Position numbers and translations under genes: made by a program. From Girardinichthys multiradiatus (lineage: Eukaryota > Chordata > Actinopteri > Cyprinodontiformes > Goodeidae): a DNA stretch of 64,000 nucleotides. Shown piece after piece: positions 12,501 to 27,500 of this stretch (positions within the stretch are counted from its first letter, which is position 1; each line of letters starts with the position of its first letter). The stretch lies in NCBI RefSeq assembly GCF_021462225.1, contig NC_061794.1:46333414-46397413 (forward strand), in the 5' to 3' direction. Below the pieces are notes generated by a model. The model worked only from the letters and a program-made list of their open reading frames with translations, was not told the DNA's origin and searched no databases.

Positions 12501-15500
12501 CTGTTATTGCTGGACACAAGGTATCAGACACAATCAACACACATTATCCATACCTTCTACAATGATGGAGCCAGTGGCTTTCACATGGCCCAGTGGTTCA
12601 GTTTCGACCTCACAAGTGTAATTTCCTGTGTCATCTGACTGGACCTTTGTCACTTTTAGTGTGTTATTCTTGAAAAAAGTGTACCTAAAACCAGAGAGAA
12701 AGCAAGCAAAAATGTTATGAAAATATGAAACAGCCAAAGTCCTAACCCTATGACTCCTTCACACTGAATGAAAACTCTGAAACAGTGTAAAAAAAAAACA
12801 GAATGTGGGTGGACTTTTCAAGGTCCTGGCGTGGTCTTTAGGGTTGTAATCAGACTCATTTTGTGTGACGTAGTGGGATAGGTTGTGAAGTAGTTTGGAT
12901 ACACACAAAGCTTTCTTAGCGAGGTTGCACTGGTCATGGTGGCAGCATTGCCACAGTGTTCATGGTCCCATCATGGCCACACTGAGCTTGAAACAGCAAT
13001 TACTGTAACATTGTTGGTGGCGCAGCTGTCCTCATAAGCTAAAGGATTCCAGCACACCACTGCAAAGAAGAATACATGCTGTCTACGTGTTAATAAATAC
13101 CATTCTAAACTCAGCTGTTCTTCAATTGGCTGTTGAACACAAAGGACGAAGTGCTTATTCTCAGTGTGGTTGGGCCTACTGGAAGAGAAAGGAGGTTCCA
13201 CACAGAAAATTTAGACCAGATTTAGACCAGGAAGTCTGGGAGACTTACAGTGCGTTGCTTCGGGTACACAGACGTTGAGCGAGGATTTGAACGTTTTTAG
13301 ACCACATTTGTATTTGTAAATCATAAAAGATGAAACCTCCCCTTCTCTGTTTTAATTTTTTTCTCTTTGCTTCGATAGATGGTCAGTTTGCTTTTCCACT
13401 GTAAGTGATTCACACCATGGTTTACATCCAAGTGAACAGAGACCAGGGTTTTCAGCTGGACCAGTGTTTGCTTCAAGTTCATATGAGTTTTCACACCTGC
13501 TCAAACAAACCACCCATCTGCAGAAACAAACTCTGGTCCATTTAAAGTGGGCCGAACCACTCTGGTGTGAAAGCCCTCTAAGTCTTGGAAATCCTGTTTT
13601 ACTGTCCCCCAGAAATATAATGTTCCATTAACATTTGCTATATTTATGCATTTCTCCTCTACAGAACCAGGTGTTGCCAGTGTGCTCATGCATACTTGGC
13701 ATTATTCAGTGTGTCGTGTGAGTTTACTTGTCAAGCATCCTCAAGTTCAGGTTGTCTTTCTTCCAATGGACCTTGGAGCCATGCAGTCGAGGATCCTTGT
13801 AGAAGTGACAGTCCAGGAAAACAGCTTCTCCTCTGTGGACGTAGATGTCCTGGGGACCTTTGAGTATTTCAGTTTTATCTGAGAAAGAGAGAGAAACCAC
13901 AGGCCGGCGGATTTTATTCTGTACAATCTCTTCATTATTCTTTAATCACTACAGAGATTCCTTAATATTCTACTTTATAGAACTTATGGTTTCAGAAGAA
14001 TATAAAAGTAAAATAAATGACATAAACACTAATGTAAAGAGGATGAAAATAAGACAGAAAATAGGAAAGAGTTTTTTTGTCTATGTGTGTTTGCAGCTCA
14101 GAAATTCATGCGTGACTCACCAAAAACTTCCAGGTTAGCAGTAATGGAGATGTTGGTGTTATCAACAGAGCAGGTGTACACTCCCTGGTCTTCATGGGTG
14201 ACATTAACTATCTCAATTGTTCCATTGGTAAACAGGGAAACACGAGGATCTGACAGCAGAGGAACCATGTCGTCACGCTCCCTACAAACAAACCCGGAAA
14301 GAGATAAAATATGTTCATTATTAGAAATGATGTTCAGCTGCCAGAGCTTAACGCCCTGCAAGATGTTCTGAGTTTCCAGCAGCCTTATTAGAGAATGGCA
14401 ACAGGAACAGAAAAACAGCACAGGCAATTAGGGATGTTTATCATTAGTGAGTAACAAGATCATGTAGAGAAATCTGGTACCATTTCTGTAATGTAGAAGG
14501 GAGATAAATCTCAATATCCTCCATTTAGACATGTTTGTATTGTAAATATTTCTGTTTATTACTGGTGTTTATTAAAGGCCAGGAAACCATGCAATAAACA
14601 ATAAAAAAGTATAAGATGCTTGGCTTCTTTTAACACATTCAGAAAATGTACCTTTCTTATTTGCCTAAAATGTTTGGGGAGGCTCAATTGTCAGATTAAA
14701 TTTTTCTTATTAAATAACAACCTTTAAGCAGGTATTGAACATACTTTACATCGAGCTCATATTTTTGTATTAAGTGTTGTTATGTTGTTTTTTATATTGC
14801 TCAGAAGTAAAATTCTAATCTTAAATGTCGTGTTTCCTCTGGCTAAAATAATGCTTGGCTTGAAAACATCCGTCTGTGTGTAATTAATCTATATAATGTG
14901 TTTCACTTAGTGAATTACTAAAATAAATGAACTTTTCAATAATATTTAGATTTACTTAACATGGCTTTAAATGCCATAACAAATTACTTAGTCAGACTCA
15001 TTCATTTATAACCAGATTTACAAAGAGACCCATAACGTTTTTCTCTAACTTTTACTGATAAATACTGAAACTATTTGTAATTGTTAAATGTAAGAATAAT
15101 AAGAAAAAAAACTTCTGTTTAGATTTCTTTTAAATTTTACTAAAGTTTATATACATTTACAAATATTTAGTAAAAATGCATTTTAAACACTTGGGATTCC
15201 CCAAGCTTCTCCCAATAGTTTGTTGGAATTTCGGCCCGTTCCTCCTATCAGAACCAGCAGAACCGGATCAGTTTTGTAGGGCACCTGGCACCACACAACT
15301 TTTCAGCTGTGCCCATAGATTTCCTATGGCACCATGACCAGGACTTTATGATGATTTTTGTTGTCTTTAACATAATTTGTAACTAATTTGACCGTATGTT
15401 TCAAGTCATTGTCTGTTTGGAAGACCCATTTTGTCAAACTTTCTGACTGATGTCCTGAGATGCTGCTTCAATATTCACTCATAATGTTCTGTCCTCATGA

Positions 15501-18500
15501 TGCCATCTATTTTGTTAAGTGCACCAGTCCCTCCTGCAGCAACACACCCCTAGGATGCTTCCATAATGATGTTGATGCAGACCCGTTTCATTGTGGATAA
15601 TCGTTCTCTTACCAGCTTCAGCGTCATCTTCACAAGGTCTTTTGCTTTTGTTCTGGGATTGATTATCATATTTTAGACCAAAACCCGTTCATTTCTGGAA
15701 CACAGATCCTGTCTTCCTGAGTGGTATTATAGCTGGACAATTCCATGCTGTTTATACTTGCAGATTATTGTATGTATTTGGTATGTAAACGTCTGAATTT
15801 TAAGAAAGTAATAAAACATCTAAAAAGAGTCACACTATTCTGGCATCACACAGAAATAATTTTGGTAATCCTGAGTGGCATAAAAAAGAAAACGTTTAGT
15901 CTGGTTTAATGTCTGACAGCCAGAAACCAAAGATTAGGTGACCTTATATATAAACACATCTAGTTTCAACGGTGTACACGCTCACTGACAGCGTGTTTAG
16001 CACCTGGAAGGAATCTGGTCCCCTTGCAATGGAGACATTGGTGTTCAGATGAGTTGGCATGCATTGTGGAAACATCAACAGTAAAGAGTGTTATCAGGCA
16101 GCTGCTGGAGCATCCAACAGTCAGTCAAATTAGTGAATGAAGGTCACTTCATGCACTGACCCCCCAGCCTCATGCAAATCCAAAATGTGGCCCTTGAAAT
16201 CCATCAAATGCTGGTAATGCTGACTAAAGCATCATCTGTGTCTACTGGCCTTCATTCACAGTTTAACTGGCGCTGATGACTCTCTTGCTCCACCTATTAT
16301 AGCCGGTCTGCAGACCCTCCTTTCTGAGTTCTCCTCTTTGAGCTTATGTTATGTTTTGTGAGTGTATGTGGTTTTTAATTTTTTAATATTTTCTTTCTTA
16401 ATGTTTCTAATTTTAGAGACCACTTGCATCCAGTTCCTGTGAGAGCAAACGAACAAAACTGACCCAGTTTTAAGTGGTATTTGTGTTAGATTTTTGTTTT
16501 TGTTAACTTACAAGACTCCAGTAACATTTCGGTTATGATTTTCTGTATCTTTCTTGGAACTATAACAGGCTACGTTCCAGGAACTTCTACAACATTTTCC
16601 AGTAACATACAGGCTACTTTACTAGAACTTATAGGCTACTTTCCAAGAACCTACTGCTATAGGAACTCTCGACTGCTTTTGGAGAACTTACAGGTTATCT
16701 TTTTTAAAGTGTGCTGTTAGGTTGTTTAATGAGGTCATTCTTTGATGTACTGTACAAAGCTTACAGGTAACTTTATATAGGTAACCTGTAAGTTCACAAC
16801 TGTAATATATATTGCTACCATATAAGAATAGCAGGTTCGTTTTCTGGTAAAAGTAATCAAATTGTTGCATTTAATTTGATTATTAACACATTAGTATGTG
16901 TAATCACTACTTTAAATTCTCACTCAATCGACACCTGGATTTTTAAAATTGTTTTTAGTTAATTTTTACTCTAGATGAAATTAATTGTGCTTCTCACCAT
17001 GATATATGTGGTCGAGGAGCACCAAAAGATTCACAGTCCATGTTGATGTCTTCATCTTCAAAGACCTTGTACACCATCCCATCAGAAGACAAGATCTGAG
17101 GAGGAAGCTCTGTGGAACAAGACAAGAATCATCCATATATCCTTGATCAGGAATAAAAACTGTATCGTTATGACAGAGGATTTTGATATGACAGGTATAT
17201 GCAACAGAGTGGTGGGAGCAGAACGTGTCCGTACCAACAACAAACAGGTTGATATTCTGGAGGATGGAGCCGTGTACGTTGGTGGCTTCACACTGATAGA
17301 CGGCTGTGTCAGAAAGTACCACATCCCTCAGTATCAGTGCGCTGCTGGTTACGGTCCGACGGGAATCCTCATCCACGGCTGCACAAACATTTACACAGTG
17401 AGGAAAGCTGGTTGGAGGAGGTGAGTGAAAAACAGCTGGAGACGTATTTCACGAGGAGGCTTTGATCTTCTGCTCTCCTCTGTCTCATCACTTCTCTTTC
17501 CTTTTTTGAAATTATGTTCATTTTTACCTCTTTTCAATGTTCTTGCTTTGTAGTTTTCCATTTTCCATCCTTGTCTTTTTTTAAAATATTTTATCCAGAT
17601 TTCTTCTCCTCTACTTCTTTATTTTATTTATTTATTTATGACTGGTCTTTACTTTCTTTTGTTTGGGCTTCTTTGCTGATGTCACATATTATTTATTTTT
17701 AGCTTTTCTTTTATTCATTTTTCATGCTCATTAATTCTTTTTCTATTTCTTCCCCAGATTATATATTTTCTTCCTTCTTTTTCTTAATTTAATTGCTTTA
17801 CATATTTATTCTAAATTATTCCATTACCTTGCTGTTTTAAATTTCTAATCTCATATTCTCAGTTGCTTTATCTCTGTGTATTTCCCACATGCTTTTTTCT
17901 TTTTCTTTTGTCATTTTTTTCTTCCTTTTATCTCTCTCCTCCTTGCTGATTTCCACCCCTTTTGTTTTTCTTAATCTGTTTTATCACCGTCCAACACTTT
18001 CTCTCTTTAGTGTCTTCTTCATTGCCGTCAGTTACATATTTTCTTCCATCTTGTATTCTTTCAGACCATTTTTCTTGACTTTCTGTGGACGTTGATTGTA
18101 AACATTTCTGTCTCAGTTAAGCTGATCTTATTTTTGTCTTTGGAACAGAACAGAGACTGAGCGGTTCCAGGAAACCTCTCTAAAGTCCATCTAAACCTTT
18201 GAATCACAGAATAATGCATTTAAAGAGAAACTTAATCACTGGTTCCTTCAAAATACCCTTTATATCACTTTGTAACAAAATAATTTTTGTTCTACAAAAA
18301 AATACATTTGACCAAATTCTTAAAATCTGTTAAGTGAATAGTTTTTGCTCTTTGCTAAATTTTTGGAATAAAATGTATTTCAAAAAAGGAAAGTGTCACA
18401 ACCTGTCCCACCTGTCAGTGGTTCGCCATTGATTCTCCAGGTGATGGTGGGGTCAGGATTCCCTTTGGCCAGACAATCCAGTCTTACAGTTTCCCCTGGT

Positions 18501-21500
18501 GCATACTTCAGGTCTGGGGACTGCTTCGTCCAGTAGGGAGCCGCTAGAAGGAAGCAAGAACGCAAACAAACAAAATGAATCAGTCATAACATCCTTAATT
18601 ACAGACAGAAAAGATAAACACTCATTAAAAATGGTTTGATTTTCTTTTATAATGGAGTGTCTAACAGCCAGACCCGTTGCTTTATGGACTGGTGATCAAC
18701 TTATTTACAAGGATGATGATGAATGTATCGTCTTATAAAAGGACCATGCCCATATGCACCCACCGGCCTCTTCATTAGGTACACCTTGCTAAGAGTTGGA
18801 CCCCTGTTTGCATTCAGAACTGTTATTTCTTCATAGCATGAATCCATGAGGTGTCAGAAATGTTACTCAGTGATTTTGGTTCTTATTGACATCGAGGCAT
18901 CACACAGTTGCTGCAGATTGTCAGCTCCATATGAATGAGGATCTCCCATTCCACCACATTAAAAAAGAGCTCTACCGATTCTGATCTGGTAACTCTGGAG
19001 GCCATTGGAGTCCAGTGAACTCATTTCATGTCTTGCTCTAATTGTCCTGCCATCAACTTTCACATTCAACATTCTGGCCGATGCTTGCAGAGTCTGAGAC
19101 TACGAGCTGTTTTTGCTTTTGAACATTGAACAGTTTGACTACCTAGTTTTTCTGTTTTCAGTGTTGCTGAAATTTTTGCTTTTTATAATGTGTTCAGCTG
19201 CCTACCTTTTACAGTAATTGTAAAGGAACGTGTCGCATTCCCATGAATGTTGTGCGCCCTACATTTGTACTCTCCGTCATCATCCTCGGTGATGCTCTTG
19301 AAGTGAAGCCAGCGGGCACTGTTGTTTAGCGAGGCACTTGTGGTCTTCAGAACCCCATCTGTCTTCTGCCATTCCACCTTGGGAGTAGGCCTGCAGAGAC
19401 ACAAATAAGGATGAGAGGGAGACTGGAAGACTACATGAATGAAATGTAATGACCCAATCAGTTCAGCCCATAAGACGGAAATTAGATATGAATAAATATA
19501 GATCATCACAGGAAGGAAAAAGATTGTTGATTCATGTGAGAAATCCACTTGCAAAATTGCTGAGTAAGTTACGAAAGCTCAATGTTCCAATTTACACGTT
19601 TGTGGATCTGGAGTAGGGTTACAGATATGGCCCTCAAGGCATTCGAGAGATATTGCAAAAAAAGGACCCAGAGTTGCTTTCATGGGTTCTCCTGTTACTG
19701 CAGCACCACACCATGAGCTGTGTCCACAAAGTAGGCCCAAAGTAGAGCTTAGAAAAAGGACTGGATGGATTCTGTCAGGACTGCCGCTTGTTATTTGGTT
19801 GGTGATTTTCGTGGAAAGGATCTCAAGACGTAGCTATAATGAGGAGACTGTCTAGCTGGGACCCTCAGGGTCTCATCCTGGGATTTTGGTGATGATGTTA
19901 TACTGTTAAAATCTATAAGTCATTACCCACAATGCTCACTGAACCAAAAATGTTGGAATTGTCCATTTGAGTCATTGGGCCTCAAGTTCACATATCTTAG
20001 TGTGTTCTTAACCATTGATGATAGAACAGGAGATAAGCAGATTGATGGGGGAAGACAGAACTAAGCCAGAAGGTGAAGTTGTACGTTTGATGGTTGCTCT
20101 GATTTGTTGTGGTGAGGAAAGAGCAGATGGGGTAAATTTGTTCTCATTCTTGATTTATTTTTAACCCTCAGCTATGGTCAAGGAATACCAGCAGCTTCTG
20201 GACTTTGCGTAAAAGTGGAGGTAAGATGAATGTATTGTTTGTTTGTTTTTTTTACATCAAAACGAATAAGCTGAAGTGGTTCAAGCATCTGACACCTCCA
20301 GCCGGAGGTTTTCCAGGCATGTTCTGCAGAAGCAGACCCAGGCAGACCCTTCTAATCCTAGGTTTGGGAGACAAAGGTCTATTCAGGTCCAGGGTTTCCT
20401 TCCTGGACCCATGTCTTTTCAACCACATCTGATATAAAAAAAACACTGCATGACTGAGTAGATGTATAAGGAAATCTATTCATAAATGGAACATCAGAAT
20501 GAATCATCTACTTCAAAAACACTGCAAAGACACTAACAAAACCATTCTGACATTCTTACAGGCCTTTGGGGATACATTCAAGGGTGACAGTTTGACCCCT
20601 GAGGGCTGGCACTACATTGTGGGAGTCTTGGGGTTGGAGGAAATGTGGTCCTTTTTCCTGACTGACATCGTTACCTGGGTAGCAAAAGAGAAAGAAGAAT
20701 TCATAAGAAATAATTCACATTGAGCTGTTTTATTTGACCTAAAATATCTCATTTAACAAATTGTAATAAAAACCAAATAAATTAACATGATGAAATAAGT
20801 CATATATACAACTTTGGTGTCTACATACAGCACTTCTTGCAGACTCTTCCTTGCTACTCTAAGTGGTTTGGGAAGCACCACTAGCACTATGTTGAACCAA
20901 CTTACAATACTGGAGATGTGACAACCTACCAAAAGGATCCCTACTGAGCACTAAAATCCCATCCACAGCAGTGTTTTCTGGACCTATACCCCTGAGAGCC
21001 TTTGTTCCTCCACTGTCAAAAAAGCTGCACTGCCCTACTTGCTGTTGAGCTTAATTGCATACCGTGCACACATGTACATACTGTATGTGAAATTAAATGT
21101 CAGGATGTGCCAGAACAAACATATAGTATATGTGTGTGCACTTACTTGACTGGACAGTGAGTTTTACAGCAGTCGGATGGATAATAGTCCTGGCTGATGT
21201 GTACTGAGCATAGCAGTTGTAGTCCTCTCTGCTGTCGTCCATCACAAGATTTGAAAAGTACAAGTTTCCATCCAGGCCAATCATTACTCTTTCATTCTGT
21301 GGAATGTGAACCATCCCTGTGGAAAACAAACCACACACAACCAGATATGTCATAGTGCTGCGCAAAATTTAAACCTCATTTTGCCAAAACTAAAATAAAT
21401 AAAATTTCTTCATGCAAACCATACTGACTTGCACACAAGATGTCTCGAGGAAAAACTGAGCTGTTAGAAGGAAAGATCTATCAATCATAACCATAAAAGC

Positions 21501-24500
21501 AGACTGGAAGAAATACTGACCGGTGCCCATCCAGTAGATCCGAGGAGGAGTAGACCTTTTTGGAGGGTTACAGGTCAGGATTATGCTCTGGCCTACAAAT
21601 GCTGTCTTGGTCAATTCGTTTTCTTTTGGTATAAATGGATGAGCTGAGACACAAAGCAACAAAATATAACATTGGAAAATGTCTCACAAATCATTTACAA
21701 AACATTTAGCACTTTTGAAATATTGTTAGTGTTTGGGTGTGGTTTTCTTCAGCTGTAGGGTTAGACATTGGACAGTGGCTCGGGAATCAGTGATAAGTGA
21801 AATTGACTTGCATTGCTGTGGGTGCATTCTAGTTTCTCTCCTGTTATGCAGCAGTGAGATTAAACCTGTGTTGTGTCCTCTGTCCCATTGAAGTCTGGTG
21901 AGGTGTTCCCACAGAGTCCTTTATGAGGCAGCAGAGATTCCTGCTGTGCTGAGACATCTTGTTCTTAAAGGCCAATATATGCGACTGTAGGCATTTTCAG
22001 GCCAGTCTGTTTTGAGGTCTTTCTGGGACATAGTAGACCTGAAGATGCCCTAGAGTCAAGTTATATGCACTTTTGCGTCTTTATTTTTGTGCGATTTCAC
22101 ATAACCAGAAGGAACGCTGTAAGTAACGGTTGCTCTGTGGTCGGTGAGGCTACATCACTTATGGACATGTATGAACGTTCACCACAACAACATAGTGAGC
22201 CACAGATGGAACTATGTTTGCTGTGTCAGCACAGTGTAGATGATACAGCAGATCCAGATAGAAGTTGTCTATTTTTGGAACAAGCGCAACTGAAAACGAA
22301 GGAGTCCTACGAGGCTAAATCACCACAAACAAACATACTGTTAGTGGTGTAATAACTGTACGTTATTCGACTGAGGCAGAGAAATAAGGACATCATCGAC
22401 AACAAAGAGTAGGAAGAACTTACTTTGATTTCCAGACATAAAGACATTTAATGGGAAACACATGATCCGTATCTTACTCTATGGCTTCCTAGACTGGAGG
22501 AAATACTGACCAATTTTTCTCATTTGATTAGTTTCTACTACTACTTTCCATTTATACTTTTTTGCATTAATAATCTCTGAGTTCTCTGTTTTTTCTTTCC
22601 ATTGAAAGGCCCGCCTGACTTGATCCTTCTTTATTTAAATGTCTCTTTCGTGTACAAAACTAATCAAGCAGCCATTGACCCTGTGTACAATGTTCTGTCC
22701 CTAGAATGTTCTACTGGCTCAATGCTTTGGTGTCTCTAGTAAGAAGCCATTAACACTGTTGCCATAAACTCTGTATATTCTTGTTTTTTCTTGCCCTTAG
22801 AAAGTACTGCTTGCTCAGTTGTGTATGTGTGTGTTTCTGTGTCTGCTTTGTGTCTTCTCAACCCCAAGCCAGTTGTGGCAGGTGGCCACTCATACTGAGT
22901 TATGTTCTCTTCGTCCTGTTAGAAGAGAGATATAACTGGACATAAGACTTTAAAAGAATGGAAAAATTGGATAATAACGATTTATCTTTGCAATTACAAG
23001 GAAAAGAGTTGTTGTCACCTATGGGTTAAGTCCAATGTATTTCATCCCAACTCCTCCTTTTATGCAATCCTCTCTAATTACTCTGTAGTTCTCCTGAAAT
23101 TTTGTTTTGTGCATATTATTTCAACACTTAGCCTAAATTTCACTTCTTTGGTTAATATTTAAGTAAATACAAGCTAAACCTCTTGAGGACTAAAACTGTA
23201 AAAATACATTTTAAAAATTAGAATGGGTAATAAATCAGCAATTAGCATCCTCGGCCAATCATCATGTCAGAATCCGTGGTGTGATCTTCCTGCAGCTAAC
23301 CAATTTTACCACCAGGTGCGGTTTTCGGGAGGTGCTGGAGCTGGACAGGTGCAGCTCATCAGGCTCATCAGCTGGGCAGTATATGAAGAGGCTGCGCCTG
23401 CACTTTGTTGCCTGAGCGTTTTGCCTTTGCGGTACAGCTGCTGGCCATCCTAGAAGTCTGATTTTGTTGTTGAAAGCTAAGTTTGATGTGCTTCACTTCT
23501 GTACTGATTTTACCCTGTCCTGACACTTCCAGGTGCATTACTTCTGGATCCGACGGAGTTGACCAGAGACTTGGAGTGAATCAGTTTGAACCGATTCCCG
23601 GATTGAACCTTTGTGCTGACTCTTCTGTGAGCCTCCAGCTGAGCGAATCCTGTCCACCCTCCCAGCACCTCCTGTTCGGCCCGCCCCGACCACCATGGCG
23701 GGTGAAGCTGACCACTCTCTCTCACACCCCAGGATTTCTGACTATCCTCCCTGGTGGATTTACCCGTGCTTACCTGTAAGCTGCACAATCATTTTTGGTG
23801 CGTTTTCTGGGGTCCAGTTTATAACTCTGTTCTTCTCCCGCAGCCAGAGGATTCCACTCCCGTTTCCCGATTCCCAGGATTATTAGCTAAAAATAAATAT
23901 TTGTCTAAACTTATCTGTCTCTGGTTGTTCTCTGCATGTGGGTCAGGTTGGCAGTCAACATTATGACACATCGTATGATTCTGAATGGAGAAATCACATT
24001 GTAACAGCGTGATCCAAGATAAGAGCGTCTGCAGATCTCTCAGATTCTCTAACGACAACCACATCAAGGTGTCGGCAAATGTTCTCCTTTTGCCAGGGCA
24101 TGGCTGCGGTGCATTCTATAGAGATTTTGATGAACAAATTCAACTCTAAGGTGAGATTGACGAAAATAAAAACACTGCATACAGAGGGTGAAAACATGGA
24201 CCTCCCATCAACAATATTACAAGCACATGACTGAGTGCTACTTCTGTTCCTAGGAAACGGTTGCCATGGCAACATGAGCTGAGAGAGCAGACCTGGTGGT
24301 CCTTGTTAACCCGACTCATTCAAACGTGTATGACAGTATTAACAGGTCTGATGGGTCTCTTCACGTGAATCAGCACCTGTTTAACATTTTTACTATACTG
24401 AGATTGACTTTGTATCTACATTCGCAATGTGTGTTAGTGTGTGTGACTCACGCTCAACTATAACCTTTACAGTTTGTGTCATGGCAGTCCCCAGGTCATT

Positions 24501-27500
24501 GGAGGCAAAACATTGGTAGAAGCCGGCGAAGGATTCCAGCGGCGCCTCTTTTCCGTATTCTGAGGCGTTAACTTTTCCGGACCCTTTCTGTTCCCTGCCA
24601 AACTGGGCGCCATCCTTCACCCAGCGGATGCTAAAGACAGAAAAACGGTAACGCTTGAGGTATAGCAGTGCAGAAACATAATAATTTCAGTAAAAGCTGG
24701 GATGTTCTCCATACTTTATTCTCTATGTGTAAATTAATTCTGACAGTTGGGGGTTGTGCAAAATGAGTTCTGGCTCTGCCCTGAAAATAACCATAAACTC
24801 ACTGTGAGAAGAAACAGTTTTAAAGGTAATATCTGTTATTCAGAAAATAAATGCTAACTTTGCATATCCACACTCCATATATGTAATTATCTTTTGTAGT
24901 ACATAAACATATACATGTTTGTTTTAAGATATTTTTTTGGCACTAGAGGCCTTTTTTTTGATAGTAGGCAGACAGGAAGGAGGGGCAAAGAGAGGGGGAG
25001 ACATTCAGCAAAGATCGCCGGGTCCGGGACTCGAACCCAGGACGACCACTTCGAGGACTATAGGCTCTATATGTGGTCGCGCGCTTAACCCCTACACCAC
25101 CAGCGACGCAACATGTACATGTTCCCATTGTCTTTACATCCAAAATGATGAATTTATACCCAACTAACTTATTTTCTACACAGAGTTTAAGATGCTGACA
25201 ATTCAAAATAGGATTTGCGAGGCTGAATGAGTGCCTCACAGCATGCAGTTTCCTGTTCAATATTGAATATACATATTACCCATGCTAATGTTTCCTGCTT
25301 CAACTTGCTGATTTTTCTATCCTGGATGTCTCTCATTCCTGGCCAGCAGATCTTCATAATTTTTTTCCATTCAGGTTTTTCCCCCCAAATTACGTCTCAT
25401 TGCAGAACTTAATATCTTCACTGATAAGATCAATGATCAAAAATGAGACTTTTCTTCCACAGTTGTTTTGACAGTATTTTAATATTGCTTATTCAGGTAT
25501 AACTTTAATCTGCATGAAAGTTGGATAGCTTTTTGCAGCCCACCCAGTTATTTGTTTGTGGGCATCTTATCTGCAGTGCAGCTAACTAGTTGCTTCTGCA
25601 ATTCTTTAGATTACAAAAAAACCAATAATCTGATTTATGGCCTGAAATGGTCTGGTATTAGAACACTATATTTCAGGTGGGAAATATAATGATGTTTTCT
25701 ATTTGTTCTCAGAAAAATCACCTGGAAGCACAATGATTTTCTGACTTGTAACTGCGACTGTTGAATTGGGGAAACGTCTGAGTTTTAGTGTTTGAAACAC
25801 AGAAAGCAGCTTAAATATCTGCTGACTTCCTCTGCTGAAGAGAATGCATTAGACATCAGTTTTCCTGTATTGGTAATGACTTTTTTTATTTATCAGCAAA
25901 GCAATGGTTGGGGTGGTGGGAATCATTTTTCAGTGAGATAATTTGTTTCTAATAAAGATTCCTGGACGTAGCATGTGTAAAATAAGCAAGAATCTCATCT
26001 TGGTGCATTGATCCAGCCATGAATTTTTTATCTGATTGGTGTTTTTATTATGACATTAGGTCCTAAAGCAAATGAGATAAGAGGAAGTGGTGTCAGACAA
26101 GATTTGGTGAGATGGAAAATGTTTGCCTCTGATTTCATTAAAAGAATATTTATTTCCATGCCAACATAAATGTCAGAGGGAGGAAATGAACAGCAAACAA
26201 GAGATTAACATTTGTCTCGTCTGTTGTGTACACTCATGCACAATCCCCCTGTACTCACTGGGGTGTGGGGTTGCCAGAGGCCTCACAGGTCAGAATTATA
26301 TCTTCTCGAGAAAACGCCGTCACCGCTGCTGGCACCACTGTCAGACTGGGAGGCGTTTGCACTGAAAACACCAACAGGCAAACATGCATCAAAAATTACT
26401 TTTTCAAGTAAAGTTATTTTGTGTCATTGAGCACCTAACTCTAAACCAGTGCATCTGCAATCATATCGATAATAGATTTTTTATTTTAACCATCCATTTT
26501 CTATACTCCCTTCTTCCCTACAGGGTCATGGGGGAGCTGGTGCCTATCTCCAGTAGTCTACAGGCTGGAAGCAAGGTGCACCCTGGACAGGTTGCCAGTC
26601 CATCGCAGGACAACACAGAGACATCCAGGACAAACAACCATGCACGCCTAAGAGCAATTGAGAGAGACCAATTAACTTAACAGTCATGTTTTTGGACTGT
26701 GAGAGGAAACCAAAGTATCCGGAGAGAACCCACGCATGCACATTGAGAACATGTAAACTCCATACAGAAAGACCCCTGGCCAGGAGTTGAACCCAGGACC
26801 CTCTTCCTGCAGAGCAACAGTGCTACCAACTGTGCCACCGTGCAGCCTTTATTTTAATCAATTAATCTCGTACTCGTCATCTTCCGCTTTATCCGAGACC
26901 GGGTTGTGGGGGCAGCAGATTCAGCAGAGACGCCCAGACGTCCCTCTCCCCAGACACCTCCTGAAACCGAGGTTCGACTATCGGCCGGACTCTCCTCTCC
27001 AATACCCTGGCGTAGGCCTTACCAGGGAGGCTGGGAAGTGTGATCCCCCTGTAGTTGGAACACACCTTCCGGTCCCCATTCTTATGAAGGGGGACCACCA
27101 CCCCAGTCTGCCAGTCCAAAGGTACTGTTGCTGACCACCACACAATGTTGAAGAGGTGTTCAACCATGACAGCCCCACAACATCCAGAGACTTGAGGTAC
27201 TCAGGGCGGATCTCATCCACCACCGAAGCCTTGCCACCGCGGAGCTTTTTAACCACCTCGGTGACTTCAGCCCGGGTGATGAAAGAGTCAGACACCGAGT
27301 CCCCATCCTCTGTTTTCACCAGGGAATGCGTGATGGCAGGATTGAGGAGATTCTCGAAGTACTCCTTCCACTGCCCGATAATGTCCCCAGTTGAGGTCAG
27401 CAGCCTCCCACCCCCACGGTAAACAGTGTTGGCGAAGCATTGCTTCCCCCTCCTGAGGCGCCGGACGGTTTGCCAGAATCGCTTCGAGGCCTACCGGTAG

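Noticed and set aside
17143..17424. Plus-strand open frame over l1cam exon 10
   Set aside because: Shadow of the minus-strand Ig4 exon.
20499..20723. Plus-strand open frame over 20560-20674
   Set aside because: Opposite-strand shadow of l1cam exon 7, whose splice sites and Ig3 motif are clear on the minus strand.
25028..25104. Possible tRNA gene with A and B boxes
   Set aside because: Only promoter boxes match; no cloverleaf, and it continues into a SINE body.
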